From: Oceanobacillus sp. CFH 90083
GTDB lineage: Bacteria; Bacillota; Bacilli; Bacillales; Amphibacillaceae
DNA length: 64,000 nucleotides
Direction: 5' to 3'
Assembly (NCBI RefSeq): GCF_009389585.1
Contig: NZ_VIYG01000001.1
Span: 124,001-188,000, forward strand
In this document: positions 53,258 to 61,994 of the stretch, in pieces
Layout: each line of letters begins with the position of its first letter
How positions within the stretch are numbered: the first letter of the stretch is position 1
Program-made: the position numbers and the translations under genes
Notes under the pieces: generated by a model
Told to the model about the DNA's origin: nothing
Seen by the model: only the letters and a program-made list of their open reading frames with translations
The model's database searches: none

Positions 53258-54241
53258 TTAATATTCTGCAAGGTCACGCATTGCTTTTTCCACTTTATCC
53301 GGATTAAGCATAAAGTATTTCTCCATTGTGGGAGCGTAAGGCATTGCTGGAACATCAGGACCTGCAAGACGCTCAATCGGTGCATCTAAATCAAACAGGC
53401 AATTTTCGGAAATTATCGCAGCTACTTCACTCATTACGCTTCCTTCTTTATTATCCTCCGTAACAAGTAAAACCTTTCCTGTTTTACTTGCTGCTTCGAT
53501 AATTGCTTCCTGATCCAACGGATAGACTGTACGCAAATCAAGAATATGGGCTTCTATCCCGTCTGCTGCTAATCTTTCCGCAGCCTGTAATGCAAAGTGT
53601 ACACCCAGTCCATAAGTAATAACCGTAATATCGTCCCCTTCTCTTTTTACATCTGCTTTACCGATCGGCAGAACATAATCCTCTTCCGGAACCTCTCCCT
53701 TTAACAGACGATAAGCACGTTTATGTTCAAAGAATAAGACGGGATCATTATCACGGATGGACGCCTTCAATAGCCCTTTTGCATCATACGGATTAGACGG
53801 CATCACAATTTTTAATCCCGGCTGATTGGCAAATAACGCTTCTACCGACTGGGAATGGTATAAAGCACCATGTATTCCGCCGCCGTATGGAGCGCGGATA
53901 GTGATCGGGCAATTCCAATCATTATTAGAGCGGTAGCGTATTTTAGCTGCTTCGGAAACAATTTGATTCACTGCCGGCATAATAAAATCCGCGAACTGCA
54001 TCTCGGCAATTGGACGTTTCCCATACATAGCAGCACCAATCGCTACGCCGGCAATCGCCGACTCTGCCAAAGGTGTATCTAATACACGTTCTTCACCAAA
54101 TGTATCGTATAGTCCATCTGTTGCTTTAAACACGCCGCCTTTTTTTCCTACATCTTCACCAAGAATAAAGACATTGTCATCTTTTTGCATTTCTTCCTTC
54201 AGTGCTGTTGTTATCGCTTGTATATAAGACATCACAGGCAT
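53258..54241 (-). CDS. bkdAB: Branched-chain keto acid dehydrogenase E1 beta
   Basis: Beta subunit of the thiamine-dependent decarboxylase of the BCKDH complex. The 327 residues have GEDVGKKGGVF near the start, DFIMPAVNQIVSEAAKIRYRS, RAPYGGGIHGALYHSQS (active site loop) and a C-terminal transketolase domain with TYGLGVHFALQAAE. It starts 2 bases after bkdAA, coupled to it. Same length as B. subtilis BkdAB (327). Confidence 0.95.
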   Translation of the reverse strand: MPVMSYIQAITTALKEEMQKDDNVFILGEDVGKKGGVFKATDGLYDTFGEERVLDTPLAESAIAGVAIGAAMYGKRPIAEMQFADFIMPAVNQIVSEAAKIRYRSNNDWNCPITIRAPYGGGIHGALYHSQSVEALFANQPGLKIVMPSNPYDAKGLLKASIRDNDPVLFFEHKRAYRLLKGEVPEEDYVLPIGKADVKREGDDITVITYGLGVHFALQAAERLAADGIEAHILDLRTVYPLDQEAIIEAASKTGKVLLVTEDNKEGSVMSEVAAIISENCLFDLDAPIERLAGPDVPAMPYAPTMEKYFMLNPDKVEKAMRDLAEY

Positions 54242-54243
54242 GA

Positions 54244-55248
54244 TTATTCCCCTCCTTCATCCAATTCCTCATAAACATACTTCAACGTATCCTCTGGAGC
54301 CGCATATGGGGCTTTTTCTGCGTATTCTGTTGCTTCATTAACAAGTTTATTTACCTTATCATAAATTTCTTTTTCTTGTGCTTCATCCATTATATTCTTG
54401 TCTTTCAGCGTTTCAGCAAAGGTAACAATCGCATCTTTCTTTTTCGCTTCCGTTACTTCTTCCTGCTTTCGATAAACACGGTCATCATCATCACTGGAAT
54501 GTGCAGTGAAGCGGTAGGTTACTGCTTCAATCAGCGTTGGTCCTTCGCCATTTACCGCTCTTTCTCTAGCTTCTTTCACAGCTTGATAAACAGCAATAGG
54601 GTCATTTCCATCTACTGTAATTCCTGGCATGCCATACGAAGATGCTCTTTCTGATATCGTTTTGCTGGCAACTTGACGGTCATATGGTACGGAAATCGCA
54701 TACTTATTATTTTCTACCATTGTAATGACTGGAAGATTGTGAACACCTGCAAAGTTTAATCCTTCATGAAAATCCCCCTGATTGGAAGAACCTTCTCCTA
54801 ATGTCACAAAGGTCGCAATATCTTTTTTATCCATTTTTGTTGCCAATGCAACGCCAACAGCATGCGGAACCTGGGTTGTTACTGGAGAAGAACCGGTTAA
54901 TATCCGATTTTTCTTCTGTCCAAAATGTCCTGGCATTTGACGTCCGCCTGAATTTGGATCTTCTGCTTTGGCAAATGCAGACAGCATTAATTCTTTTGCT
55001 GTCATACCGAAGCCTAAAACAACTCCTATATCCCGATAGTATGGAGCTACATAATCAGCAGCACGGTCTAATGCAAAAGCAGCTCCGACCTGCGCTGCTT
55101 CCTGACCTTGACAGGAAACGACAAATGGTATTTTTCCTGAACGGTTTAACAGCCACATTCTTTCATCAATCTTTCTTGCTAACAGCATCATTTCAAACAT
55201 TTCTAAAGCCATTTCATCAGTTACATTTTCCCAAGATGTTTGTGCCAT
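54244..55248 (-). CDS. bkdAA: Branched-chain keto acid dehydrogenase E1 alpha
   Basis: Alpha subunit of the BCKDH E1 and bearer of the thiamine diphosphate site. The 334 residues have the TPP motif GEGSSNQGDFHEGLNFAGVHNLPVI (GxG with the N28 loop), and ISVPYDRQ and YRFTAHSSDDDDRVYR with phosphorylation-loop-like sequence. The open frame extends 9 codons upstream; the ATG at 55248 has GGAGGG 7 bases before it and begins like other BkdAA. Followed by bkdAB with a 2-base gap. Confidence 0.95.
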   Translation of the reverse strand: MAQTSWENVTDEMALEMFEMMLLARKIDERMWLLNRSGKIPFVVSCQGQEAAQVGAAFALDRAADYVAPYYRDIGVVLGFGMTAKELMLSAFAKAEDPNSGGRQMPGHFGQKKNRILTGSSPVTTQVPHAVGVALATKMDKKDIATFVTLGEGSSNQGDFHEGLNFAGVHNLPVITMVENNKYAISVPYDRQVASKTISERASSYGMPGITVDGNDPIAVYQAVKEARERAVNGEGPTLIEAVTYRFTAHSSDDDDRVYRKQEEVTEAKKKDAIVTFAETLKDKNIMDEAQEKEIYDKVNKLVNEATEYAEKAPYAAPEDTLKYVYEELDEGGE

Positions 55249-55280
55249 TATATTTCCCTCCTTCAGCCATTTCATATACT

Positions 55281-56702
55281 TTATCCATGAATTTGTATTC
55301 CATCGACTGCCAGCGCTGCTTCACCGATAACTTCTGACAAAGATGGGTGCGGATGAATTGTCTGACCGATCTCCCATGCCGTTGCATCCAATATTTTTGC
55401 TAATCCTGCTTCTGATATCATATCTGTCACATGTGGACCAATCATATGAATCCCTAATAAATCCTGTGTCTTTTTATCGGTAATGATTTTGACAAAACCT
55501 TCCGTCTCTCCATAAACCAGCGCCTTACCAACTGCTTTAAAAGGAAACTTGCCAGTAACAGTCTCATAGCCTTGTTCTTTTGCCTGCTGCTCTGTGAAAC
55601 CAACACTTGCAGCTTCTGGATTCGCGTATATACAGCTTGGTATTGCCTGATAATCTATTTTCTCTATATATTCATCGGCCATATGACTAACTGCAACCAT
55701 TCCTTCATGAGAAGCCACATGAGCAAGCTGCATCCCGCCGATAACATCTCCAACAGCGTATATATGTGATTCCTTTGTCTGGTAGAATTCATTTGTTTCA
55801 ATCGTATGATTCGAAATTTGGATATCTGTATTCTCAATCCCGATATTTTCGATATTTGCTTTTCTTCCAACGGATACAAGCAGTTTATCCGCTTCAAAAC
55901 GTTCTGTTCTTTCACCAATGGCTGCTTCGATTGATACACGGCTATTTTTTTCTAATGTATCTGCCTTTACATTGGCTCCTGTTATAATTTTTATGCCTCG
56001 TTTTTTGAGCTGCTTTTCCATCTCTTTCGCAACATCTTTATCTTCTGCCGGCAAAATTTGCTGTTGAAATTCTAATACAGTGACATCGACTCCAAAATCA
56101 TTGAGCATGGATGCCCATTCGATGCCGATAACACCGCCACCGACAATAACGATGGAAGAGGGTAATTCTTCCATTTCCAATGCTTCATTAGAGCTTATTA
56201 TATATTCCCCATCAAAATCTAAACCGGGTAATGTATTGGGACGTGATCCGGTGGCAATTAAGACATTTTTAGGAAGCAGCATGTCATTTTCATTTCCGTT
56301 TTCATATTCTACAGAAATCGTGCCGGGCATAGGTGAAAAGATACTTGGTCCAAGGATACGGCCAAAGCCTTGATAGACATCAATCTTTCCTTTTGTCATT
56401 AATCCCTGAACACCTTTATGCAACTGCTCAATAATTGCATTTTTCCTGTGCTGCACCTTTGTAAAATTCAAGGCTGGTTCATTTACCTCAACACCGAATG
56501 CATCGGCCTTTTTGGTTTGCTGGTAAACTTCTGCACTGCGAAGTAATGCTTTGGATGGGATACACCCTCTATGCAAGCAGGTGCCTCCTAATTCAGATTT
56601 CTCTACTATTGCTACTTTCATATTTAACTGACTGGCACGGATGGCGGCAACATAGCCGCCTGTTCCGCCTCCTAAAATGACTAAATCATACTCTGTTGCC
56701 AT
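55281..56702 (-). CDS. lpdV: Dihydrolipoyl dehydrogenase of the BCKDH complex
   Basis: FAD flavoprotein that reoxidises dihydrolipoyl groups of E2 with NAD. The 473 residues have GGGTGGYVAAIRA (FAD), GGTCLHRGCIPSKALL (redox-active cysteine pair), GGGVIGIEWASM (NAD), and TIHPHPSLSEVIGEAA (catalytic His-Glu at the dimer interface). Start codon immediately follows the buk stop (TAAATG), with GAGGAGG inside buk. Order buk-lpdV-bkdAA as in B. subtilis. Confidence 0.95.
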   Translation of the reverse strand: MATEYDLVILGGGTGGYVAAIRASQLNMKVAIVEKSELGGTCLHRGCIPSKALLRSAEVYQQTKKADAFGVEVNEPALNFTKVQHRKNAIIEQLHKGVQGLMTKGKIDVYQGFGRILGPSIFSPMPGTISVEYENGNENDMLLPKNVLIATGSRPNTLPGLDFDGEYIISSNEALEMEELPSSIVIVGGGVIGIEWASMLNDFGVDVTVLEFQQQILPAEDKDVAKEMEKQLKKRGIKIITGANVKADTLEKNSRVSIEAAIGERTERFEADKLLVSVGRKANIENIGIENTDIQISNHTIETNEFYQTKESHIYAVGDVIGGMQLAHVASHEGMVAVSHMADEYIEKIDYQAIPSCIYANPEAASVGFTEQQAKEQGYETVTGKFPFKAVGKALVYGETEGFVKIITDKKTQDLLGIHMIGPHVTDMISEAGLAKILDATAWEIGQTIHPHPSLSEVIGEAALAVDGIQIHG

Positions 56703-57797
56703 TTAATTAGCCTCCTCTGCAACATATATCTTTACTTCCTGAGGATGTTTTAAAGCTTCTAAAACCCCTTCATTCATCGCTTCTAAATCATTTTTACCCG
56801 GAAACACCAACACATCAGCAATCCAATTTATCCTTGGAATGATGGTATCAATCACAAAATCATTTTCATTAATTTTCCCGGTAAAAATAATCCCGTCTAC
56901 TTCCCCATTTAATACCGTGCTCATCGCCCCGATTTCTTTGGCAATCTGATAGGCCTGAGCCTCTATCACTTCTTTTGTATACTGGTCTTCTTTCATCAGC
57001 CTGGAACGGATAATAGATGGATCCTCTGTATGCAAATATGCTTTTACCCCTCCAGCCTGTTGAATATGGCTCCATAGAAAATCTTCATCATCACGGTACT
57101 GCTCAGATAAATACGTCAGGAAGCCTTTTAATGGAACACTGCCAGACCGGTCAATCGTAAAAGGCCCTTCCCCATCAACACCATTCGTTACGTCGATAAT
57201 TTTGCCCTGCTGATGGGAGGCAATGGTAATTCCTCTTGCAATATGAATGGAAATAAGCTTTAACGAGCTATATACCAAACCCATTTGTTTAGCTGCAATT
57301 CTGCCGGCATGCCGATGATTCAGTGAATGAAAGATACTTGCTCTCTCTATTTCCGGAATGCCGGTATATTTTGCAATTTTCTGCATTTCATCTACTACGG
57401 GCGGATCTACAATGTATGCTTGTATGTTTAAATTCTCGGCAATTTCATAAGCTAAAACAGCTCCCAAATTCGATATATGCTCCCCGTAGGCATTTGTCTT
57501 TAAATCATATAGCATAGCTTCATTGACTTGATACGTTCCACCGCTAATCGGCCGTAGTAGTCCGCCCCGTCCGCATACACTTATGAAGCGGGATGTATTC
57601 ATGCCATCCAAATCCAGCTGTTCAAAAATAGCCTGTTTTCTATAAGCAACCTGATCGATCAGCTGTGCAAAACGATGCAATACCTCTTCATCGTGAGCGA
57701 TTTTCTGCTGATATAAGAGATGATTCCCTTCAAAGACACCGATTGTGGTGAGATACAAGTCGGGGTAGATAACTAAAACACGACCAATCTGATTCAC
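56703..57797 (-). CDS. buk: Butyrate (branched-chain acid) kinase
   Basis: Acetokinase family; converts butyryl- or branched acyl-phosphate to the acid with ATP formation, or the reverse. The 364 residues (B. subtilis 363) show VCGRGGLLRPISGGTY, HSLNHRHAGRIAA, SIHIARGITIASH, and GIIFTGKINEN motifs. The open frame extends 16 codons upstream; the GTG at 57797 has GGAGG 7 bases before it and matches the usual start. The expected partner ptb, which makes the acyl phosphate, is not in this operon. Confidence 0.93.
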   Translation of the reverse strand: MNQIGRVLVIYPDLYLTTIGVFEGNHLLYQQKIAHDEEVLHRFAQLIDQVAYRKQAIFEQLDLDGMNTSRFISVCGRGGLLRPISGGTYQVNEAMLYDLKTNAYGEHISNLGAVLAYEIAENLNIQAYIVDPPVVDEMQKIAKYTGIPEIERASIFHSLNHRHAGRIAAKQMGLVYSSLKLISIHIARGITIASHQQGKIIDVTNGVDGEGPFTIDRSGSVPLKGFLTYLSEQYRDDEDFLWSHIQQAGGVKAYLHTEDPSIIRSRLMKEDQYTKEVIEAQAYQIAKEIGAMSTVLNGEVDGIIFTGKINENDFVIDTIIPRINWIADVLVFPGKNDLEAMNEGVLEALKHPQEVKIYVAEEAN

Positions 57798-57913
57798 AAA
57801 ATAACCTCCATTATTTCGCTTTCCTGTCCTTTTACCACAGTGCAACAGACATAAGCGAGGGATAAAAGACCTCCACTTTATCGCATTAAAAGGAAATGCC
57901 TGCAGCTGTTCTA

Positions 57914-59008
57914 TTACCTACGATCTAGAATATTTCGCTCATTTGTAATAAACTGACTGCGAGAATGCAGCTTTGCTTGAATTCTTTCTTCTGCAAGGCG
58001 GTCAGCGGCAATATATGTTGGTACCTGATCGCGATTGGAAATGGCAAAGACCTGCTCCAGGTTTTTGTAAATACGCTGCACATTATGCAGTGCCCGATCA
58101 CGATTGTAACCAATTAGTTCATCAGCAACATTGATTACCCCACCGGCATTAATGACATAGTCTGGTGCATATAAGATTCCTTTCTGATGCAGCATATCGC
58201 CGTGTTTTTGACTCTGTAACTGATTATTGGCAGATCCTGCAACAACTTTCGCTTTTAGTCTGGGAATCGTATTATCATTTATGGTTGCTCCCAGTGCGCA
58301 AGGGGCATAGATATCGCACTCCACATCATAAATATCATCCGGGTCAACAGCTTCTGCATGAAAATGATGCTGTGCACGCTTTACGGCATCTTTATTTATA
58401 TCAGTAACAATAAGTTTGGCGCCTTCTTCATGCAGGAATTCACATAGGCTGTAGGCAACACTTCCCACGCCTTGAACAGCAATAACTTTTCCTTGTAAAG
58501 ATTCTGACCCAAAAGCTTCTTTTGCTGTTGCCTTCATTCCCTGATAAACTCCCAGAGCTGTAACAGGTGACGGGTTTCCGGATACTCCGCTATAAGAGGA
58601 CACTCCTGTCACATAATCCGTTTCAAGCGCAATTTGATCCATATCTGACTCCGTAGTTCCAACATCTTCAGCAGTTATATATCTGCCATTTAAGCTTTGG
58701 ATATAACGACCAAATGCACGGAACATTTCCGGGTTTTTATCCTTGTTCGGGTCTCCAATAATAACTGTTTTTCCACCGCCCAGATCTAACCCGGCAGCAG
58801 CATTTTTATATGTCATTCCGCGCGCTAAACGCAGCGCATCCTCAACAGCTTCTGCTTCTGAATGGTATGTCCACATTCTCGTCCCGCCCAATGCCGGTCC
58901 TAATGTTGTGTCGTGAATTGCAATAATCGCCTTTAGTCCTGATTGTTTATCCTGACAGAAAAGCACCTGTTCATAATCGTATTGTTCTAAGTAATTAAAA
59001 ATTTCCAT
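57914..59008 (-). CDS. bcd: Branched-chain amino acid dehydrogenase (leucine/valine dehydrogenase)
   Basis: NAD-dependent deamination of leucine, valine and isoleucine to their 2-keto acids, which the BCKDH complex then uses. The 364 residues have ALGGTRMW and [15 protein letters not shown] (catalytic Lys), the Rossmann stretch [15 protein letters not shown] and VAGSANNQL. First gene of the bcd-buk-lpdV-bkdAA-bkdAB-bkdB operon. The 152 bases upstream, to bkdR, show no sigma-54 -24/-12 pattern. Confidence 0.94.
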   Translation of the reverse strand: MEIFNYLEQYDYEQVLFCQDKQSGLKAIIAIHDTTLGPALGGTRMWTYHSEAEAVEDALRLARGMTYKNAAAGLDLGGGKTVIIGDPNKDKNPEMFRAFGRYIQSLNGRYITAEDVGTTESDMDQIALETDYVTGVSSYSGVSGNPSPVTALGVYQGMKATAKEAFGSESLQGKVIAVQGVGSVAYSLCEFLHEEGAKLIVTDINKDAVKRAQHHFHAEAVDPDDIYDVECDIYAPCALGATINDNTIPRLKAKVVAGSANNQLQSQKHGDMLHQKGILYAPDYVINAGGVINVADELIGYNRDRALHNVQRIYKNLEQVFAISNRDQVPTYIAADRLAEERIQAKLHSRSQFITNERNILDRR

Positions 59009-59160
59009 GATAACCCCTCCAATAATAAATCTAAATCATCCTTAAGCTTTTTTATCTATCTCATTGATAAATGCATCATAAGGTTTTTGAATATGCTACA
59101 AATAATGCAATAATCACTAGCTGCTGCTTCCATATAGCTTACCATGCAAAATATTGCAGG

Positions 59161-61203
59161 TTATTCAATCTGGTATTTTTCAAGCTTATAATACAGATTG
59201 CGGACGGAAATTTGTAAAGCTTTTGCTGTCTTCGTTTTATTTTTATTACATTGCAGATATACTTCCTGCAAATATCTTTTTTCATAACGATCCAGTGCTT
59301 CCTGCAATTTTAGCGGCTCGCCCGCCTGCACGATATCTTCGTTTGCTGTCATTTTCTTTGACTGCAATTCTGGTAAGTGAGATACCTCAATTTGTTCCTC
59401 CATATTGCCAATAAATATCATGGCGTGGCTGATTACATTAGCCATTTCTCTGACATTTCCCGGCCAATGATATGCCATCAGTTTTTCCAAAGCTTCATCA
59501 GATATGCCTTGAACATTCTTTCCATATTCTTCATTAAGCTGATAAATAATATGTTCTATTAACACTGGAATATCCTCTTCCCGCTCTGTTAACGATGGAA
59601 TAGATATTGGAAGCTTATTTATTTGATAATAGAGGTCTTCACGAAATTTCTTATTCATCACAGCCTTCTCTAAATTAATATTCGTCCCGGCAATCACTCG
59701 GACATCAACAGGAACAGGAGCTGATGCTCCAACAGGAGTGATTTGGTTCTCCTTCAGCATATCAAGTAGCTTCTCTTGAATAGATAAGGATAATTCACCA
59801 ATTTCATCAAGAAAGATACTTCCATTGTTTGCCTGTTCAAACAATCCTTCTTTTTTGGTTAACTGCCCTACATCCTCTTCTATCGAACCAAACAGCTCTT
59901 TTTCTAGCACAGGCTCTGACAATGCGGCGCAATTAACACGGATAAATTTATTAAATTTCCGATCACTTTCATGGTGTATAGCATGCGCGAATAACTCTTT
60001 TCCGGTCCCCTTTTCTCCCCTCAGCAGAACCACTGCCGGTGTTTTTGCACCTACTTTTGCCTGCTCTAAAGCAAGCTTCATTTCTGGGGAATGACCGATA
60101 ATATCATCAAATGTATATCTCGCTTCTAAATTACGGATTATCTGCCTGGCTCTTTTTAACTCTTTTGTCACATATTGTAATTCACTGACATCATGAAGTA
60201 CTCCGACACTGCCTTTCATTTTTCCTTGAACAATAATTGGCGCAACATTCACAATAACATCTTTCCTTGCAGGTCCAACCTTCATATGTACTCCACGAAC
60301 AGCACGTCGGGTTTTTAAAACCTTCATATGCACACTATCCCCTTCAGAGATATCGACTGTTGCCGGCTTTCCAATTACTTCCTCTTCTGTTAAGCCTGTT
60401 ATTCTTGTATATGCAGGATTAATAATCAGACCCTTTCCATGCTCATCGACAACGCTGATAGCCTCGTCAGAAGATTTGATGATGGCTTCCAGCATCGTTT
60501 TAATTTCATTTAAATCGGTATTTTCCTCAGCTAGTTGGACTACCTCCGTAATATCCTTAAAGACAGCGAAAGCACCGACCAGATCCCCCGATTTATTAAT
60601 AATTGGTATCCGTGATGCAATTACTTTTTTCCCGTTGTCTAAAATCGTCTTTTGATTTAATTCTTTTCTCTGACTTCTTAAAACATGCGGCAGGCGGCTT
60701 GTCTTCAGCAATTCTCTTATATGCTTTCCTTTGTAATCTCTTTCTTTTTTGCCAAGAATTTGTTCTGCACGCCGATTGAAAAGCTGCACCTGTTCATTTT
60801 TGTTAACAACAATCATACCATCATTCATATGATTTAAAATTAATTCCAGTCGGCTTGCCTGCACCTTTACTTCATCTGTTAAAACGGTCTTCTCATGAAT
60901 TAATTCATAAATGATATTTGCAACAGAACCGGGAATAATAATTGTTTTTCTTGGAAATAACGCAAGCATTTTTTCAAATAAGGCTTCTTCGCCTGTTACA
61001 TTGACGACAATATCAATATCATGGTGAACCCAATCTTTCCACTCTGTACTTGTATGAATATTCATTTCTTTCGCCAGCTTCATCGCAGGAGCATCCTGAT
61101 CCTTGTCAACAATTGCACAAATTTTCATGCGTTTTGTTTCTTGAAACAGACGAAATAATGCTGTACCGCCTTTACCAGCGCCAACTATCAGAATTTGCTT
61201 CAT
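59161..61203 (-). CDS. bkdR: BkdR-type activator, with altered sigma-54 contact loop
   Basis: Regulator of the branched-chain keto acid operon. The 680 residues show a Rossmann-like N-terminal domain (GAGKGG at 8-13), two PAS domains (about 120-230, 240-360), an AAA+ domain with Walker A GEKGTGKELF (near 390-400) and GSIFLDEIGEL, and a Fis-type helix-turn-helix (last 35 residues). Where related proteins have GAFTGA between ELFG and the GLFE stretch, this one reads SIEEDVGQLTKK (residues about 436-450). That loop contacts sigma-54, so action through sigma-54 is doubtful. Start at the second ATG (61203), 9 bases after AAGGTGG; the first ATG would lie too close to it. Confidence 0.87.
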   Translation of the reverse strand: MKQILIVGAGKGGTALFRLFQETKRMKICAIVDKDQDAPAMKLAKEMNIHTSTEWKDWVHHDIDIVVNVTGEEALFEKMLALFPRKTIIIPGSVANIIYELIHEKTVLTDEVKVQASRLELILNHMNDGMIVVNKNEQVQLFNRRAEQILGKKERDYKGKHIRELLKTSRLPHVLRSQRKELNQKTILDNGKKVIASRIPIINKSGDLVGAFAVFKDITEVVQLAEENTDLNEIKTMLEAIIKSSDEAISVVDEHGKGLIINPAYTRITGLTEEEVIGKPATVDISEGDSVHMKVLKTRRAVRGVHMKVGPARKDVIVNVAPIIVQGKMKGSVGVLHDVSELQYVTKELKRARQIIRNLEARYTFDDIIGHSPEMKLALEQAKVGAKTPAVVLLRGEKGTGKELFAHAIHHESDRKFNKFIRVNCAALSEPVLEKELFGSIEEDVGQLTKKEGLFEQANNGSIFLDEIGELSLSIQEKLLDMLKENQITPVGASAPVPVDVRVIAGTNINLEKAVMNKKFREDLYYQINKLPISIPSLTEREEDIPVLIEHIIYQLNEEYGKNVQGISDEALEKLMAYHWPGNVREMANVISHAMIFIGNMEEQIEVSHLPELQSKKMTANEDIVQAGEPLKLQEALDRYEKRYLQEVYLQCNKNKTKTAKALQISVRNLYYKLEKYQIE

Positions 61204-61397
61204 ACTTTTCATCCACCTTGAATTTATTTGCACAGTTTCATCATACGATACCATGCATAATTTAGCAAATGAATTCTATTTCTATTTTTCGACTTAGTTT
61301 GGTATACTTATGTTGCATTTAAAGAATACAATCTGCGACAAATATAGATAAATTTATTAGGTGGCATTGAAAGCAAATGTAAAGGAGTACGAATTTT

Positions 61398-61631
61398 ATG
61401 CAGAGAAATCTCGCTTTAATCATCCTGTTTATTCCGGGAGTAATCGCAGCTTTTGGCATTAAGTTAATGCGCGATACACTATTTGATACGTTCTATCCTA
61501 TTTTTATTTACGGAAGCATTCAATTTGTTGCTGGTTTACTGATGTTTCTCGGAGGCTTGCTGTTTCTTGGCGGTTTTATCGTCTATAGAGACAGAAAAAA
61601 ACGCCATCAGGAAAAGAAATCGGCAAGCTAA
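61398..61631 (+). CDS. yqzF: YqzF-like small membrane protein (DUF2627)
   Basis: The product is 77 residues, function unknown. Two membrane segments (about 5-22 and 33-62) are separated by a short conserved stretch; IPGVIAAFGIKLMRDTLF and FLGGFIVYRDRKKR are family signatures. Located upstream of and divergent from bkdR, the place of yqzF in B. subtilis. Ribosome site AAAGGAG 10 bases before the ATG; own terminator downstream. Confidence 0.87.
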   Translation: MQRNLALIILFIPGVIAAFGIKLMRDTLFDTFYPIFIYGSIQFVAGLLMFLGGLLFLGGFIVYRDRKKRHQEKKSAS

Positions 61632-61668
61632 AAAATCCTGTTTTTATTATAGAAGCAGGATTTTTTTG
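61631..61668. terminator. Terminator downstream of yqzF
   Basis: AAAAATCCTG (61631-61640) pairs with CAGGATTTTT (61656-61665), with T-run to 61667 on the plus strand. Confidence 0.85.
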
Positions 61669-61994
61669 TTTTACTGAAAATGAAACTTGATTTAGACGGC
61701 GGTTTTTCCTGATAAATTTTGGGTTGAACCAGCAGGGGCTGTAGACTAATTATCCTTATTCAAATAGAAAATACGAATTCAGGTTTTTTCATTAAAAACA
61801 AAAATGATACATTTTGTATGTATCCCAGAAAATGAAAACGGTATCTTCGCTATTTTCCTCTCTTTTTTTCATTTCCCCCCTTTAATTTAACAGAAAATAT
61901 GTTATATTAGTAAAAATAAAAAATACCACGCACTAAAATCTTCGTAACTAATAACTAGTTTATTGTGGGAATTTTGAAATGGGGTATCATGTAA
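61669..61994. other. Leader region of aspartokinase gene, no riboswitch seen
   Basis: This 326-base gap is A/T-rich. A palindrome GATACAT/ATGTATC (61806-61812 with 61818-61824) may be an operator. TATATT around 61900 could be a -10 element without a clear -35. I see neither a lysine riboswitch nor a T-box. Just before the gene lies an ATG-TAA pair at 61989-61994. Confidence 0.4.

Noticed and set aside
54801-55337. 178-codon plus-strand frame opposite bkdAA
   Set aside because: Antisense shadow of a well identified gene; no family resemblance.
61669-61994. Lysine riboswitch or T-box before aspartokinase
   Set aside because: No recognisable lysine-box core or T-box sequence, and no terminator/antiterminator pair near the gene.
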